NCBI RefSeq assembly: GCF_947500045.1
Contig: NZ_CANMQQ010000001.1
Span: 496,001 to 560,000, forward strand
DNA from: an uncultured Ruegeria sp.
GTDB lineage: Bacteria; Pseudomonadota; Alphaproteobacteria; Rhodobacterales; Rhodobacteraceae
Direction of reading: 5' to 3'
DNA: 64,000 bases
Under the pieces are notes generated by a model. The model was not told the origin of the DNA. It did not search any database and saw only the letters and a program-made list of their open reading frames with translations. Positions 25,149 through 35,108 of the stretch are shown here, one piece after another; position 1 is the first letter of the stretch; the number at the start of each line of letters is the position of its first letter. Made by a program: the position numbers and the translations under genes.

Positions 25149-26579
25149 ATGACCGGCATTAAAGAACCCAGCTTTCGCGAGAGTGTTGATCTGATGTTCA
25201 ACAGAGCTGCGTCTCTGATGGATCTACCGCCCGGACTGGAAGAAAAGATACGGGTTTGTAACGCCACCTATACCGTAAGGTTCGGAGTCCGACTGCGGGG
25301 GGATATCCATACATTTACCGGATACCGCTCGGTTCATTCGGAACATATGGAGCCGGTTAAAGGTGGTATCCGCTATGCCCTTGCCGTGAATCAGGACGAG
25401 GTCGAGGCACTTGCGGCGCTGATGACATATAAATGCGCACTGGTCGAAGCGCCTTTTGGCGGCTCGAAAGGTGGGTTGTGTATCGACCCGCGCAAATACG
25501 AAGAACACGAGATGGAGCAGATTACCCGCCGTTTCGCTTATGAGTTGGCCAAGCGCGATCTGATTAACCCCTCTCAGAACGTACCTGCACCCGACATGGG
25601 AACGGGTGAGCGCGAAATGGCGTGGATGGCCGACCAATATGCGCGGATGAACACCACAGACATCAACGCCCGGGCCTGTGTGACGGGCAAGCCGCTGAAT
25701 GCCGGTGGGATCGCAGGCAGGGTCGAAGCGACCGGGCGTGGAATTCAATACGCTCTGCGCGAATACTTCCGGAACCCCGAAGACGTCAAAAAGGCGGGCC
25801 TGTCAGGTAAGCTGGATGGCAAGCGCGTTATTGTGCAGGGTTTGGGTAACGTGGGGTATCACGCTGCCAAGTTCCTCAGCGAAGAAGACGGGTCGCGCGT
25901 CGTCGGCATCATCGAGTGGGACGGTGCATTATACAATCCCGACGGCATCGATGTCGAAGCGGTGCGGCAGTGGATCGTGAAGCATGGCGGTGTGAAAGAT
26001 TATCCTGATGCGATCCATTCTGCCGAAGGTGGGGCAGTGCTTGAAGCCGAATGTGACATCCTGATCCCGGCTGCGCTGGAAGGGGTGATCAACTTGTCCA
26101 ATGCTGATCGGATCAAAGCTCCGCTGATTATCGAGGCTGCCAATGGTCCGGTAACCGCGGGCGCGGATGAGGTTCTGCGCAAGAAGGGCACGGTAATCAT
26201 TCCTGATATGTATGCAAATGCGGGCGGTGTAACGGTCTCGTATTTTGAATGGGTCAAGAACCTCAGCCATATCCGCTTTGGGCGGATGCAGCGCCGTCAG
26301 GAAGAGGCGCGGCACGAGTTGATCGTCAGCGAATTGCAACGGCTAGATAGGTATCTGGGCGATGCTTGGTCAATGTCACCGGATTTCAAAGCCAAGTATC
26401 TTAAGGGTGCAGATGAGCTGGAGCTTGTTCGCTCGGGCCTCGATGACACGATGCGCATTGCCTATCAGGCCATGAGCGAGGTTTGGCATGATCGCGCTGA
26501 TGTCGATGATTTGCGCACGGCCGCCTATATCGTGGCGATCGACCGTGTCTCAAAAAGCTATCGCGCCAAAGGGCTCTGA
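25149..26579 (+). CDS. Glu/Leu/Phe/Val dehydrogenase family protein (NAD-type glutamate dehydrogenase)
   Basis: A 476-residue enzyme of the glutamate dehydrogenase family. It would deaminate glutamate, or a similar amino acid, to the 2-oxoacid. Seen are MEPVKGGIRYALAVNQDEVE, the catalytic-lysine segment APFGGSKGGL and the Rossmann motif IVQGLGNVGYHAAKFL. Later segments are EAANGPVTAGADEVL and IIPDMYANAGGVTVSYFEW. The ATG at 25149 is preceded by CGGAGG; the longer reading from 25122 is less likely. Substrate preference cannot be fixed from sequence. Confidence 0.9.
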   Translation: MTGIKEPSFRESVDLMFNRAASLMDLPPGLEEKIRVCNATYTVRFGVRLRGDIHTFTGYRSVHSEHMEPVKGGIRYALAVNQDEVEALAALMTYKCALVEAPFGGSKGGLCIDPRKYEEHEMEQITRRFAYELAKRDLINPSQNVPAPDMGTGEREMAWMADQYARMNTTDINARACVTGKPLNAGGIAGRVEATGRGIQYALREYFRNPEDVKKAGLSGKLDGKRVIVQGLGNVGYHAAKFLSEEDGSRVVGIIEWDGALYNPDGIDVEAVRQWIVKHGGVKDYPDAIHSAEGGAVLEAECDILIPAALEGVINLSNADRIKAPLIIEAANGPVTAGADEVLRKKGTVIIPDMYANAGGVTVSYFEWVKNLSHIRFGRMQRRQEEARHELIVSELQRLDRYLGDAWSMSPDFKAKYLKGADELELVRSGLDDTMRIAYQAMSEVWHDRADVDDLRTAAYIVAIDRVSKSYRAKGL

Positions 26580-26603
26580 GCAGGCGAGCAACTGAGAATT
26601 GGT

Positions 26604-26635
26604 AAGCGGCTGACCCTTTGGTTGGCCGCTTTTCA
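26604..26635 (+). terminator. Intrinsic terminator after the dehydrogenase gene
   Basis: A stem AAGCGGC/GCCGCTT (26604-26610 with 26625-26631), extendable by a few pairs, is followed by a short T-rich run. It lies about 25 bp after the stop codon. Confidence 0.6.
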
Positions 26636-26742
26636 TTTCGGTCGATGGCTGGAACATTGGTTCATGATTTTAAATGGGCGATGGAAGGTGTCGCGTCGCG
26701 CGGTTAAGCTTGTTGAAACTCAACTGATTCCGGAGCCGTGTT

Positions 26743-27078
26743 ATGTTTCGCCCCTTGTTTGCCGTTTTTCTTCTGTCGACACCCGTGCTGGCCCAGGAGA
26801 CCAAAGAAGAAAGCTGCGGATATCAGGCAGATGTGGTGCGCGCGATTCAGCAAGCGAGGCTGGATCGGGTTAAGGAAGCGGATATTGCAGAGACAATCGC
26901 GTCCACCAACCCCTCCTGGCCCGCCAATTACAATGCTGCAATCCCTCAATTGACTTCGTGGGTCTATGAGCAAAAGAAGCGCGATTTGCGCAAAAAGGAT
27001 ATGGGAGACATCCTTTACCAACAATGCGTCGACAACTGGGAACAGATTCAGGCCCTAAAAAACAAACTCAATAACTGA
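26743..27078 (+). CDS. Small secreted protein upstream of dnaG, function unknown
   Basis: A 111-residue protein with a clear signal peptide (MFRPLFAVFLLSTPVLAQ; cleavage after LAQ likely) and a helical, charged mature part with two cysteines that could pair (one early in the mature part, one in YQQCVDNW). CGGAG precedes the ATG. It ends one base before the dnaG start, so it should share a transcript with dnaG. I do not recognise a named family. Confidence 0.75.
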   Translation: MFRPLFAVFLLSTPVLAQETKEESCGYQADVVRAIQQARLDRVKEADIAETIASTNPSWPANYNAAIPQLTSWVYEQKKRDLRKKDMGDILYQQCVDNWEQIQALKNKLNN

Positions 27079-27079
27079 C

Positions 27080-29029
27080 ATGTCCTTGCCCCCCGGATTT
27101 CTGGATGAACTGCGTACGCGCCTCAGCCTGTCTCAGGTTGTCGGGCGAAAGGTCATGTGGGATCAGCGTAAATCCAATCAGGGCAAAGGTGATATGTGGG
27201 CTCCGTGCCCATTTCATCACGAGAAAACCGCGTCGTTCCATGTCGATGATCAAAAGGGATTCTATTACTGTTTCGGCTGCCACGCCAAAGGCGACGCGAT
27301 TAGCTTTGTGAAAGAGACCGAGAATGTCTCGTTCATCGAAGCGGTTGAGATCTTGGCGCGCGAGGCTGGGATGCCGATGCCCGCACGTGATCCCAAAGCG
27401 CAGGAGAAGCAGGATAGGCGCTCGCAACTGGCCGAGGTGATGGAGCAGGCGGCGCAATTCTTCCGACTGCAACTCAAGACAGGAGCAGGGGCTGAAGCGC
27501 GTGATTACTTGAGCCGTCGAGGATTGGACGCGCAGGCGCTGGACCGGTGGGAGATCGGTTTTGCCCCCGATGGCTGGCAGGCGTTGTGGGATCATCTGCG
27601 TGGCAAGAACGTGGCTGAGGATCTCATCCTTGGTGCTGGTTTGGCCAAGCCGTCGAACAAGGGCAAGAAACCCTATGACACCTTCCGCAACCGGATCATG
27701 TATCCGATCCGCGACCCGCGCGGGCGCTGCATTGCGTTTGGCGGTCGGGCGATGGACCCGAATGACAACGCCAAGTATTTGAACTCACCCGAGACCGAAC
27801 TATTCGACAAGGGCCGCAGCCTTTATAACCACGGACCCGCGCGGCAGGCCGCAGGCAAGGGGCAGCCTCTGATCGTGGCCGAAGGGTATATGGACGTGAT
27901 CGCGTTGGCCGAGGCGGGTTTTGGCGCGTCGGTTGCACCGTTGGGGACGGCGATTACCGAAAACCAACTGCAATTGCTCTGGCGCATTTCCCATGAACCG
28001 ATCATCGCTTTGGACGGTGATACTGCAGGCGTGCGGGCGGCGATGCGGGCTGTCGATCTGGCCTTGCCGCTGCTTGAGGCGGGCAAGTCATTGCGTTTCG
28101 CGCTGATGCCCGAAGGTAAAGATCCTGACGACTTGCTGCGTGCCGAAGGGGCAGGGGCGGTGCAGGCCGTGCTGGACGCTGCGATCCCAATGGTCAAGCT
28201 GCTATGGCAGCGCGAGACCGAAGGGAAGGTGTTCGACAGCCCTGAGCGCAAGGCGGCGTTGGATAAATCCCTGCGTGAAAAGATCAAGTTGATTCGTGAC
28301 TCGTCGATACGTTCGCACTATGGACAGGAAATAAAAGACCTTCGATGGCAATTGTTTCGTCCGCAAAGGCAATCGCCAAACCGTCCGTGGCAACCGCGTG
28401 GGAAATGGCAGCCGCAACCTCAGCCTGCTTCCCCCGGCGCCCGCGCGTCCTTCTTGGCCTCGTCCGAGACCGCGGATATTCAACTGCGTGAAGCCGCCAT
28501 CTTAGCAATTGCTGCACTGAATCCTCAGGTTGTAGTGCAGTTTGAGCACCAGTTGGAGGAAATGGATTGTCACGATCCTGACCACGCGGCCCTGCGCGCG
28601 GCGATCTTGCGCCATGCAATTGACGATCCCGACAACTTGCAAGATCACATCAAGCGAACTTTGGGGCCTGAACCCCTTGAAAACCTTCTGGCCCTTCGCC
28701 ATGTCGCTGTAATCCCCTGTGTGAACAAACCGGGCGACGTTGAAAAGGCACAGATGACGCTGGCCGAAGAACTCGCAAAGATCAAAGCGCTCCGGGGGTT
28801 GGATGCTGAGATTGCCGAAGCGGCGGAGGAATTGTCTGATCTGGCCGATGAGGCGCTGACATATCGGCTGGCGCAGGCCGCCGAAGAGCGCAACCGCACA
28901 AGCCGCAGCCAGAACGAAGACAAGGCCGTTTTCGACATCGCCGACAATGGCGCGCGGATCAACCGTGACGAGAAAGACGCGTTTGCGGCCATCATGTCTG
29001 GCATCAATTTTGCACGGAAACGCCGATAA
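27080..29029 (+). CDS. dnaG: DNA primase
   Basis: A 649-residue bacterial primase that makes RNA primers at the replication fork. The N-terminal zinc-binding domain reads CPFHHEKTASFHV and YYCFGCHAKGD (CHC2 type). The Toprim domain includes IVAEGYMDVIALAEAGF and ALDGDTAGVRAAMRA, and the C-terminal DnaB-interacting region is helical. Length is normal. Gene order dnaG-rpoD is conserved widely and places the primase in the macromolecular synthesis cluster. Confidence 0.97.
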   Translation: MSLPPGFLDELRTRLSLSQVVGRKVMWDQRKSNQGKGDMWAPCPFHHEKTASFHVDDQKGFYYCFGCHAKGDAISFVKETENVSFIEAVEILAREAGMPMPARDPKAQEKQDRRSQLAEVMEQAAQFFRLQLKTGAGAEARDYLSRRGLDAQALDRWEIGFAPDGWQALWDHLRGKNVAEDLILGAGLAKPSNKGKKPYDTFRNRIMYPIRDPRGRCIAFGGRAMDPNDNAKYLNSPETELFDKGRSLYNHGPARQAAGKGQPLIVAEGYMDVIALAEAGFGASVAPLGTAITENQLQLLWRISHEPIIALDGDTAGVRAAMRAVDLALPLLEAGKSLRFALMPEGKDPDDLLRAEGAGAVQAVLDAAIPMVKLLWQRETEGKVFDSPERKAALDKSLREKIKLIRDSSIRSHYGQEIKDLRWQLFRPQRQSPNRPWQPRGKWQPQPQPASPGARASFLASSETADIQLREAAILAIAALNPQVVVQFEHQLEEMDCHDPDHAALRAAILRHAIDDPDNLQDHIKRTLGPEPLENLLALRHVAVIPCVNKPGDVEKAQMTLAEELAKIKALRGLDAEIAEAAEELSDLADEALTYRLAQAAEERNRTSRSQNEDKAVFDIADNGARINRDEKDAFAAIMSGINFARKRR

Positions 29030-29143
29030 ACTGATGTTTTCGTAAGGCACTGGAAAAGAAAAACAGGTAAACGGGTGGCCGAATCACTTCTACGCGCTAA
29101 TGATTCGGCCTAAACGAATCACCCATCCCTGCAGGAGCATTGA

Positions 29144-31132
29144 ATGGCCGCCAAGGATACGAACGAAGACCGCAAATCCGACGAGCAGGAACAGGAAATC
29201 TCGCTGGACATGAGCCAGACTCAGGTCAAGAAGATGATCGCCGAGGCCCGCGAGAAAGGTTACATCACCTACGACCAGCTCAATCAGGTGCTACCGCCTG
29301 ATCAGGTCAGCTCGGAACAAATTGAAGATGTCATGTCGATGCTGTCCGAGATGGGCATCAACATCATCGAAGACGAAGAGGCCGAAGAGGAAGAGAACAA
29401 AGGTTCAACCGACTTGGTCACAACCGAAGGCCCGCGCGAGATTGCGCTGGCCGGCTCGCAGAACGAAAAGCTGGATCGTACCGACGACCCCGTGCGCATG
29501 TATCTGCGCGAGATGGGCAGCGTCGAACTGCTGAGCCGCGAGGGCGAGATTGCTATCGCCAAGCGGATCGAGGCCGGTCGCAATACGATGATCCTGGGGC
29601 TTTGTGAAAGCCCGCTGACCTTCCAGGCGATTACAATCTGGCATGATGAATTGCTGTCCGAAGACATTCTGCTGCGTGATGTCATTGATCTGGAAACCAC
29701 ATTCGGCAACCAGCTGGACGAAGACAGCGACGTTGAAGAGCCGGTGGTCGACACGTCAGCCGTACAGGCGGCCAAGCCCGAGAAGGACACGGGCCCCGAA
29801 CTGGATGCGGATGGAAATCCGATCGCACAAGACGATGATGACGACGAAGATGAACAGGCCAATATGTCCCTCGCCGCCATGGAAGCGGCGCTGAAGGATC
29901 AGGTTCTGACCACGCTGGAACGCATCTCAACCGACTTTGCGATGTTGTCAGAGATGCAGGACAGCCGGATTTCAGCCACCTTGAACGAAGATGGCACGTT
30001 CAGTGCAAAGGACGAAGAAACCTATCAGAAGCTGCGTGCTGAAATTGTCGAGCTGGTGAATGGCCTTCACCTGCACAACAACCGGATTGAGGCGCTAATC
30101 GACCAGCTTTACGGTATCAACCGCCGTATCATGTCGCTGGACAGCGCGATGGTCAAACTCGCCGATCAGGCCCGGATCAACCGCCGTGAGTTTGTTGATG
30201 CCTATCGCGGGCGTGAGCTTGATCCGAACTGGCTGACCGAGATGGCCGAAAAGCCGGGCCGGGGCTGGCAGATGTTCATCGAACGCTCGACCGAGAAAGT
30301 CGAAGAGCTGCGCAATGATATGGCTCAGGTCGGTCAGTATATCGGTCTGGATATCTCTGAATTCCGCCGCATCGTGCAGCAGGTTCAGAAGGGTGAAAAA
30401 GAGGCGCGGCAGGCCAAGAAGGAAATGGTCGAAGCCAACCTGCGTCTGGTGATCTCGATCGCCAAAAAGTACACGAACCGTGGCCTGCAATTCCTTGATC
30501 TTATTCAGGAAGGTAACATTGGCCTGATGAAAGCCGTGGACAAGTTTGAATACCGCCGCGGTTACAAGTTCTCGACCTATGCGACTTGGTGGATTCGGCA
30601 GGCAATCACGCGATCAATCGCGGATCAGGCCCGTACAATTCGTATCCCGGTCCATATGATCGAGACGATCAATAAGCTGGTTCGGACAGGTCGCCAGATG
30701 TTGCACGAAATCGGCCGCGAACCCACGCCGGAAGAACTGGCCGAAAAGCTGCAGATGCCGCTTGAGAAAGTTCGCAAGGTGATGAAGATCGCCAAAGAAC
30801 CGATTTCGCTGGAAACGCCGATTGGCGACGAAGAAGACAGCCAACTGGGCGATTTCATCGAGGACAAGAATGCCGTGCTGCCACTGGACAGTGCCATTCA
30901 GGAGAACCTCAAGGAAACGACCACGCGAGTTCTGGCCTCGCTCACTCCGCGTGAGGAACGGGTTCTGCGGATGCGTTTCGGTATCGGCATGAACACCGAC
31001 CACACGCTGGAAGAGGTCGGCCAGCAATTCAGCGTGACCCGTGAACGTATTCGTCAGATCGAAGCGAAGGCACTGCGAAAACTGAAGCATCCCAGCCGCT
31101 CACGGAAACTGCGGTCTTTCTTGGATCAATAA
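29144..31132 (+). CDS. rpoD: RNA polymerase primary sigma factor RpoD
   Basis: A 662-residue housekeeping sigma-70. The N-terminal region 1.1 is acidic; region 1.2 is [20 protein letters not shown]. An acidic non-conserved region follows (about residues 190-250). Region 2 contains [20 protein letters not shown] and [20 protein letters not shown]. Region 4 carries the -35 helix-turn-helix ([20 protein letters not shown]). Length is typical for an alphaproteobacterial RpoD. A strong intrinsic terminator follows directly. Confidence 0.98.
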   Translation: MAAKDTNEDRKSDEQEQEISLDMSQTQVKKMIAEAREKGYITYDQLNQVLPPDQVSSEQIEDVMSMLSEMGINIIEDEEAEEEENKGSTDLVTTEGPREIALAGSQNEKLDRTDDPVRMYLREMGSVELLSREGEIAIAKRIEAGRNTMILGLCESPLTFQAITIWHDELLSEDILLRDVIDLETTFGNQLDEDSDVEEPVVDTSAVQAAKPEKDTGPELDADGNPIAQDDDDDEDEQANMSLAAMEAALKDQVLTTLERISTDFAMLSEMQDSRISATLNEDGTFSAKDEETYQKLRAEIVELVNGLHLHNNRIEALIDQLYGINRRIMSLDSAMVKLADQARINRREFVDAYRGRELDPNWLTEMAEKPGRGWQMFIERSTEKVEELRNDMAQVGQYIGLDISEFRRIVQQVQKGEKEARQAKKEMVEANLRLVISIAKKYTNRGLQFLDLIQEGNIGLMKAVDKFEYRRGYKFSTYATWWIRQAITRSIADQARTIRIPVHMIETINKLVRTGRQMLHEIGREPTPEELAEKLQMPLEKVRKVMKIAKEPISLETPIGDEEDSQLGDFIEDKNAVLPLDSAIQENLKETTTRVLASLTPREERVLRMRFGIGMNTDHTLEEVGQQFSVTRERIRQIEAKALRKLKHPSRSRKLRSFLDQ

Positions 31133-31135
31133 GTC

Positions 31136-31162
31136 AAAGGCGCCACAGGGCGCCTTTTTTTT
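31136..31162 (+). terminator. Intrinsic terminator of the dnaG-rpoD region
   Basis: A 9-bp stem AAAGGCGCC/GGCGCCTTT (31136-31144 with 31149-31157) with a 4-nt loop runs into eight T residues, starting four bases after the rpoD stop. Confidence 0.92.
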
Positions 31163-31301
31163 GCCCAGATCACGATGTCTGAACTTCAATTCAATCTGGC
31201 GAGAACTCACAAGGCTTGTTTCGCCGCAGCCTCTATATCGCCGGTGTCCACTCATGGACAGGCCGGGGCGAGGTGGCAACGCTAATGACCCCCGGCTACT
31301 T

Positions 31302-32321
31302 TCAGCTGCGAGAGATCGGATGAGAAACACGCTTGCGAAACGCGGTGGGTGCCTGACCCGTCCAGCGTTTGAAGGCTGTAGAAAACGCAGCCTGATCTGA
31401 ATAGCCCAAAGCGTACGAGATTTCAGACAGATGCATGCCATTCTTGATAAAGGTCTGCGCCAGATCACACCGCAAATCTTCCACGATCTCGCGGTATGAT
31501 GTGCCTTCGTCAGCCAAACGGCGGGCAAGGGTGCGGGAACTTAAACCAAGCTGCAGGGCCGCTTCTTCCGCCAGTACGATCCCGCCGGGCATTGACCGGG
31601 TGATCAATCCTTCGACCTGTGCGCGGGTTTGTTGTTTTGGCGAACGTCTTTCGGAAAGCAGGCGTTCACCATATTCCAACAGATGCGCGCGCAAACTGGG
31701 ATCATAAGTCGGGATCGGTGTTTCGAGCGTGGGCAATGACAGAATAACCTCTAGCCGTTCTGCGCCGAACGTGACTGGAAAGCCTCCGATCTTTTCGAAA
31801 GCATCTGCGCGTTGCCCCACATCGTGCTGAAACCGTATTTCGATCGGGTAAAGCTGTACCTGCGTCAAAGCCCGCATCCGCGCGATGCTTGCGAACAAAA
31901 GAAACTCGGTTCGGCGGTGATATCGCGAAAAACTTGGGTCTTTCCAATCGGCTTCCAGTGAGGCGGAATTCCCTGATACGCGCAAGCTGAACGCCAAGGC
32001 AGGATCGATGATGCCATGAAACCGCGTGGAGTTTTCCAACACCTGTTTCAGATCCCGGGAATACTTGCTGATATAAGCCGTCACGCTCGAGGATGAGCTG
32101 AACTCTAACCCCGCACGGGCACCAAATGTGATGTCGTCAAGCGCATCGCATGCATGGCGGACGAACAACGCTTCTTTGTGGGCGCTGTACAATGTGGCGG
32201 GCGGTGCAACATCGAGGTGGGTCAACGCGCTGTTTTCCAGAACCTGATCGACCACAGATAAGCTAGCGCGCTGCTCAAGGGTGCGTATCAGCAGTTGAAT
32301 GCGTGAAATATCAACGTCCAT
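31302..32321 (-). CDS. AraC-family transcriptional regulator (OruR/ArgR-like)
   Basis: A 339-residue regulator with an N-terminal arabinose-binding-like sensory domain of the kind found in OruR and similar regulators. Two C-terminal helix-turn-helix motifs follow (AALQLGLSSRTLARRLADEG and LSEISYALGYSDQAAFSTAF). The N-terminal part reads ALDDITFGARAGLEFSSSS. It stands alone between rpoD and a thiol-oxidoreductase-like gene. Ligand and targets are unknown. Confidence 0.88.
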   Translation of the reverse strand: MDVDISRIQLLIRTLEQRASLSVVDQVLENSALTHLDVAPPATLYSAHKEALFVRHACDALDDITFGARAGLEFSSSSSVTAYISKYSRDLKQVLENSTRFHGIIDPALAFSLRVSGNSASLEADWKDPSFSRYHRRTEFLLFASIARMRALTQVQLYPIEIRFQHDVGQRADAFEKIGGFPVTFGAERLEVILSLPTLETPIPTYDPSLRAHLLEYGERLLSERRSPKQQTRAQVEGLITRSMPGGIVLAEEAALQLGLSSRTLARRLADEGTSYREIVEDLRCDLAQTFIKNGMHLSEISYALGYSDQAAFSTAFKRWTGQAPTAFRKRVSHPISRS

Positions 32322-32641
32322 AACTTTGTCCGGAACTCGCCCTTATAATCTGACTAAGATAGCGGAAATGCACGGCATCGCGCCAGTCTCTGTCCCAATC
32401 TCGTGCGGCTTGTCGGCAATTCGAAAGGTTTTGACCGAAATCGCCAAGACTATGCCGAGGTCAGCGCATAAGTGACCATCGTTGTCGGGTCAGTGCCTAT
32501 TGGGGATAAGGCCGAGCCCAAGCGGGCGGTCCACCAAGCCGTTTCAATGGGTTCCCCGACACACCTTCCTTCTGTCTGCCGGTCGGTCATGTCGCATTGC
32601 TGCACGCAGCGCGCCATGACAGCATCTTTTTGAAATAACTG
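32322..32641. other. Intergenic region between divergent AraC and DCC genes
   Basis: This 320-bp stretch presumably holds the two promoters. I see no RNA gene, repeat or strong palindrome. A minus-strand open frame in 32450-32800 runs into the DCC gene and is not convincing. Confidence 0.5.
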
Positions 32642-33082
32642 GTGCTTGGAAAATCTGTGCCTGACATACCGGACATTGAAACAGATCTGATCGTCTTTGA
32701 TGGCGAATGCGTTTTGTGTTCGGGGTTTTTCCAGTTCATGTTGCGACATGATCGGGGCCAGAGGTTCAGTTTTGCGACCGCTCAATCGCCGCCGGGACAA
32801 TTACTTTATTCTCGGCTGAATCTCCCGACCGATGAATTTGAAACCAACCTAGTCATCATCGATGGCAAAGTTCATCAAAGACTGGATGCCTATGCGGCCG
32901 CAATGCGCGTGTTGCCGGGCGCGTGGCCGGTGCTGTCACTATGTCGATTCTTGCCAGAGTTTGTGAAAAATCCGCTATATCACGCCATTGCCCGCAATCG
33001 GTATGCATTGTTTGGACGTTACGAAACCTGTTTGGTTCCCGATCCGGCCCTCCGATCGCGGTTTGTGTCCGATGGATTCTGA
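32642..33082 (+). CDS. DCC-family thiol-disulfide oxidoreductase-like protein (DUF393)
   Basis: A 146-residue protein with the motif FDGECVLCSGFFQFMLRHD near the N-terminus (the D-x-C-x2-C signature of the DCC family) and a tail typical of the group (LFGRYETCLVPD). The family has a thioredoxin-like fold and unproven function. The first start is GTG at 32642. It overlaps the following DUF4166 gene by 11 bp, and the two families often occur together. Confidence 0.85.
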   Translation: MLGKSVPDIPDIETDLIVFDGECVLCSGFFQFMLRHDRGQRFSFATAQSPPGQLLYSRLNLPTDEFETNLVIIDGKVHQRLDAYAAAMRVLPGAWPVLSLCRFLPEFVKNPLYHAIARNRYALFGRYETCLVPDPALRSRFVSDGF

Positions 33083-33626
33083 GCATGATCCGTTCCTGCA
33101 AGCCCTCGACATGGGCGAGACGCTGCCAAGCGCGATCCGCGCGCTGCATATTGGTGAGGGGCGTTATTCGGGTCGATGCAGCATAACCCGGGGCAAAGGA
33201 CTGTTGGTCGCCCTGGCTTTGCGCATTGGACAGTTCCCGCCAGAAGGCGATGACCTGAAGGTGACCCTGAACATCCGGCGGGTCGACGGGGAATGGTGTT
33301 GGGATCGAAGCTTTGCGGGGCATCAGACACGCTCTCGCATCAGCTTTGACCAGAAGTCCGGTTGCGTGCGCGAAAGGATAGGGGGGCTCACGATCTGGTT
33401 GCGCCCGATGCGCACCGAAATCGGGCTGCAGATCGCAATACATCGCCTCAGCCTTTACGGAATACCTTGCCCCGACTTCCTGCTCCCACGTTCGGCGTCG
33501 ACCGAAGCCGAAGATGCGCATGGGCGCTTCAGCTTCGACATCTCGGCCCGTGCGCTGGGTCTGGGCTTGCTGATCCGTTATCGGGGGTGGCTTACGCCAG
33601 ATCACGAAGGGCAAGGGTTGGCCTGA
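33072..33626 (+). CDS. DUF4166 family protein
   Basis: A 184-residue soluble protein with features of DUF4166: RALHIGEGRYSGRCSITRG near the N-terminus and the later segment RIGGLTIWLRPMRTEIG. DUF4166 domains occur alone or fused to DoxX or epimerase-type proteins, with unknown function. The ATG at 33072 lies within the end of the DCC gene. The C-terminus is the conserved GLLIRYRGWL-type strand plus a short extension. Confidence 0.75.
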   Translation: MDSEHDPFLQALDMGETLPSAIRALHIGEGRYSGRCSITRGKGLLVALALRIGQFPPEGDDLKVTLNIRRVDGEWCWDRSFAGHQTRSRISFDQKSGCVRERIGGLTIWLRPMRTEIGLQIAIHRLSLYGIPCPDFLLPRSASTEAEDAHGRFSFDISARALGLGLLIRYRGWLTPDHEGQGLA

Positions 33627-33704
33627 AATGATCGTGAGGCTCACTGTTTGGATTGATGAGGTGCACTAAACTATGTTTCAGGTAGAAACAGGAAGGCGAT
33701 TGAG

Positions 33705-34100
33705 ATGAAACAGCCATTATCAGCCGTGTTGAGCGTGCTGCTTATGCTTGGATCTGCGTCCGCGACCAGCGCTGCGCCGAACGGATATCAAACCGAAGCG
33801 ATTAGCAGCACAGAGTTCGAAGTCATTCCAAGGGCGCGAAAGGACGTTGATGGCTATTGGTGTGCTGCCGCTGATTTCGCCCGCCGGTCCTTGGGGGCGG
33901 GATGGCAGCAGCGTATCTATGTCTTGCGCGGCTACGGACCAAGCGTGACGACCGGGCGGAGGACAGCGGTCCAATTTACGCTCAAAGCACCTGCAAATAC
34001 CGACCAGCAAAGCAGCATTTCGGTTGGGTTCAAAGCGGGGGAAAGCATGTCGGTGCAAGGTGCGAATGGTCGGTGCAGCCGTCGCATCAGATTCAACTGA
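33705..34100 (+). CDS. Secreted protein of unknown function
   Basis: A 131-residue protein with a signal peptide (MKQPLSAVLSVLLMLGSASA, then TSAAP). The mature part has two cysteines that could pair (GYWCAAAD and GRCSRRI) and a beta-rich centre. AGGA lies before the ATG. It is 6 bp before the yjbQ start, so it probably shares a transcript. I do not recognise the family. Confidence 0.65.
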   Translation: MKQPLSAVLSVLLMLGSASATSAAPNGYQTEAISSTEFEVIPRARKDVDGYWCAAADFARRSLGAGWQQRIYVLRGYGPSVTTGRRTAVQFTLKAPANTDQQSSISVGFKAGESMSVQGANGRCSRRIRFN

Positions 34101-34106
34101 CCTCTT

Positions 34107-34517
34107 GTGCAGATCGAATTTACCATCCAGACACAGGGGGCGGGGCTCTACGAGTTCACCGCCCCTGTGCGTGCGTGGCTTAGGCCTGTCTCGGACGGCT
34201 TGTTGACTCTGTTTGTGCGGCACACCTCGTGCTCTTTGCTTATTCAGGAAAATGCCGACCCCGAAGTTCAGACAGATCTACGCGCTTTTTTTGACCGTCT
34301 TGTGCCGCCGTCAGATCATCCTTCAATGGCTTACCTGCGCCATACATATGAGGGGCCAGACGACATGCCGGCCCACATCAAGGCTGCAATAATGCCTGTT
34401 TCGTTGACGATACCAGTGACCGGCGGGAAGCCTGTGCTGGGCACGTGGCAAGGGATTTACCTGTTTGAACACCGCGATGCACCGCATACAAGAAAGGTCG
34501 CGGCGCACTTTTCGTGA
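34107..34517 (+). CDS. YjbQ family protein (secondary thiamine-phosphate synthase-like enzyme)
   Basis: A 136-residue protein of the YjbQ/UPF0047 family. The key segments are FVRHTSCSLLIQENADPEV (with HTS and the EN pair) and the C-terminal GTWQGIYLFEHRDAPHTRKV with conserved Glu, His and Arg. E. coli YjbQ has low thiamine-phosphate synthase activity, but the physiological role is unclear. The first codon is GTG at 34107. It is followed by nrdR. Confidence 0.85.
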   Translation: MQIEFTIQTQGAGLYEFTAPVRAWLRPVSDGLLTLFVRHTSCSLLIQENADPEVQTDLRAFFDRLVPPSDHPSMAYLRHTYEGPDDMPAHIKAAIMPVSLTIPVTGGKPVLGTWQGIYLFEHRDAPHTRKVAAHFS

Positions 34518-34637
34518 CGCTTTATATTGGGGTGCAAATTTCCGGCTACCCAAATCCTAGCGGCTACCCTATAGTTGTGGATAAGTAAGCCGCAGCGCTT
34601 ACAAAAAGAGGCCGAACTAGGGACGAGGAGACGGTGG

Positions 34638-35108
34638 ATGCGCTGCCCGTTTTGCGGAAATATCGATACTCAGGTCAAGGATTCACGTCCGGCGGAGGAT
34701 CACGTCGCGATCCGCAGGCGCCGGTTTTGTCCAGCCTGTGGGGGACGGTTCACAACGTATGAACGTGTACAACTGCGCGATCTGGTGGTGATCAAGACCA
34801 ACGGCAAACGAGAAGACTTTGATCGCGACAAGCTTGAGCGTTCGATCCGTATTTCGATGCAAAAGCGCCCTATCGATCCAGAGCGGATTGACCAAATGAT
34901 CTCGGGCATCGTGCGTCGTCTGGAAAGCATGGGGGAGACCGATATCCCTTCGAACAAAATCGGTGAAATCGTCATGGAAGCGCTGGCCCGGATTGATACG
35001 GTCGCATATGTTCGCTTTGCGAGTGTGTACAAGAATTTCCAGGCGGCCGATGATTTCGAGGAATTCGTCCACGAGTTGCGACCGCCGCAGCCTACAACGG
35101 ACGAGTGA
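34638..35108 (+). CDS. nrdR: Transcriptional repressor NrdR
   Basis: A 156-residue repressor of ribonucleotide reductase genes. It has the N-terminal zinc ribbon ([18 protein letters not shown], then [16 protein letters not shown]) and the ATP-cone domain ([20 protein letters not shown]). It senses ATP/dATP and binds NrdR boxes. The ATG at 34638 is the family start; the longer reading is rejected. It overlaps ribD by 4 bp (GTGA), a widespread nrdR-ribD arrangement. Confidence 0.95.
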   Translation: MRCPFCGNIDTQVKDSRPAEDHVAIRRRRFCPACGGRFTTYERVQLRDLVVIKTNGKREDFDRDKLERSIRISMQKRPIDPERIDQMISGIVRRLESMGETDIPSNKIGEIVMEALARIDTVAYVRFASVYKNFQAADDFEEFVHELRPPQPTTDE

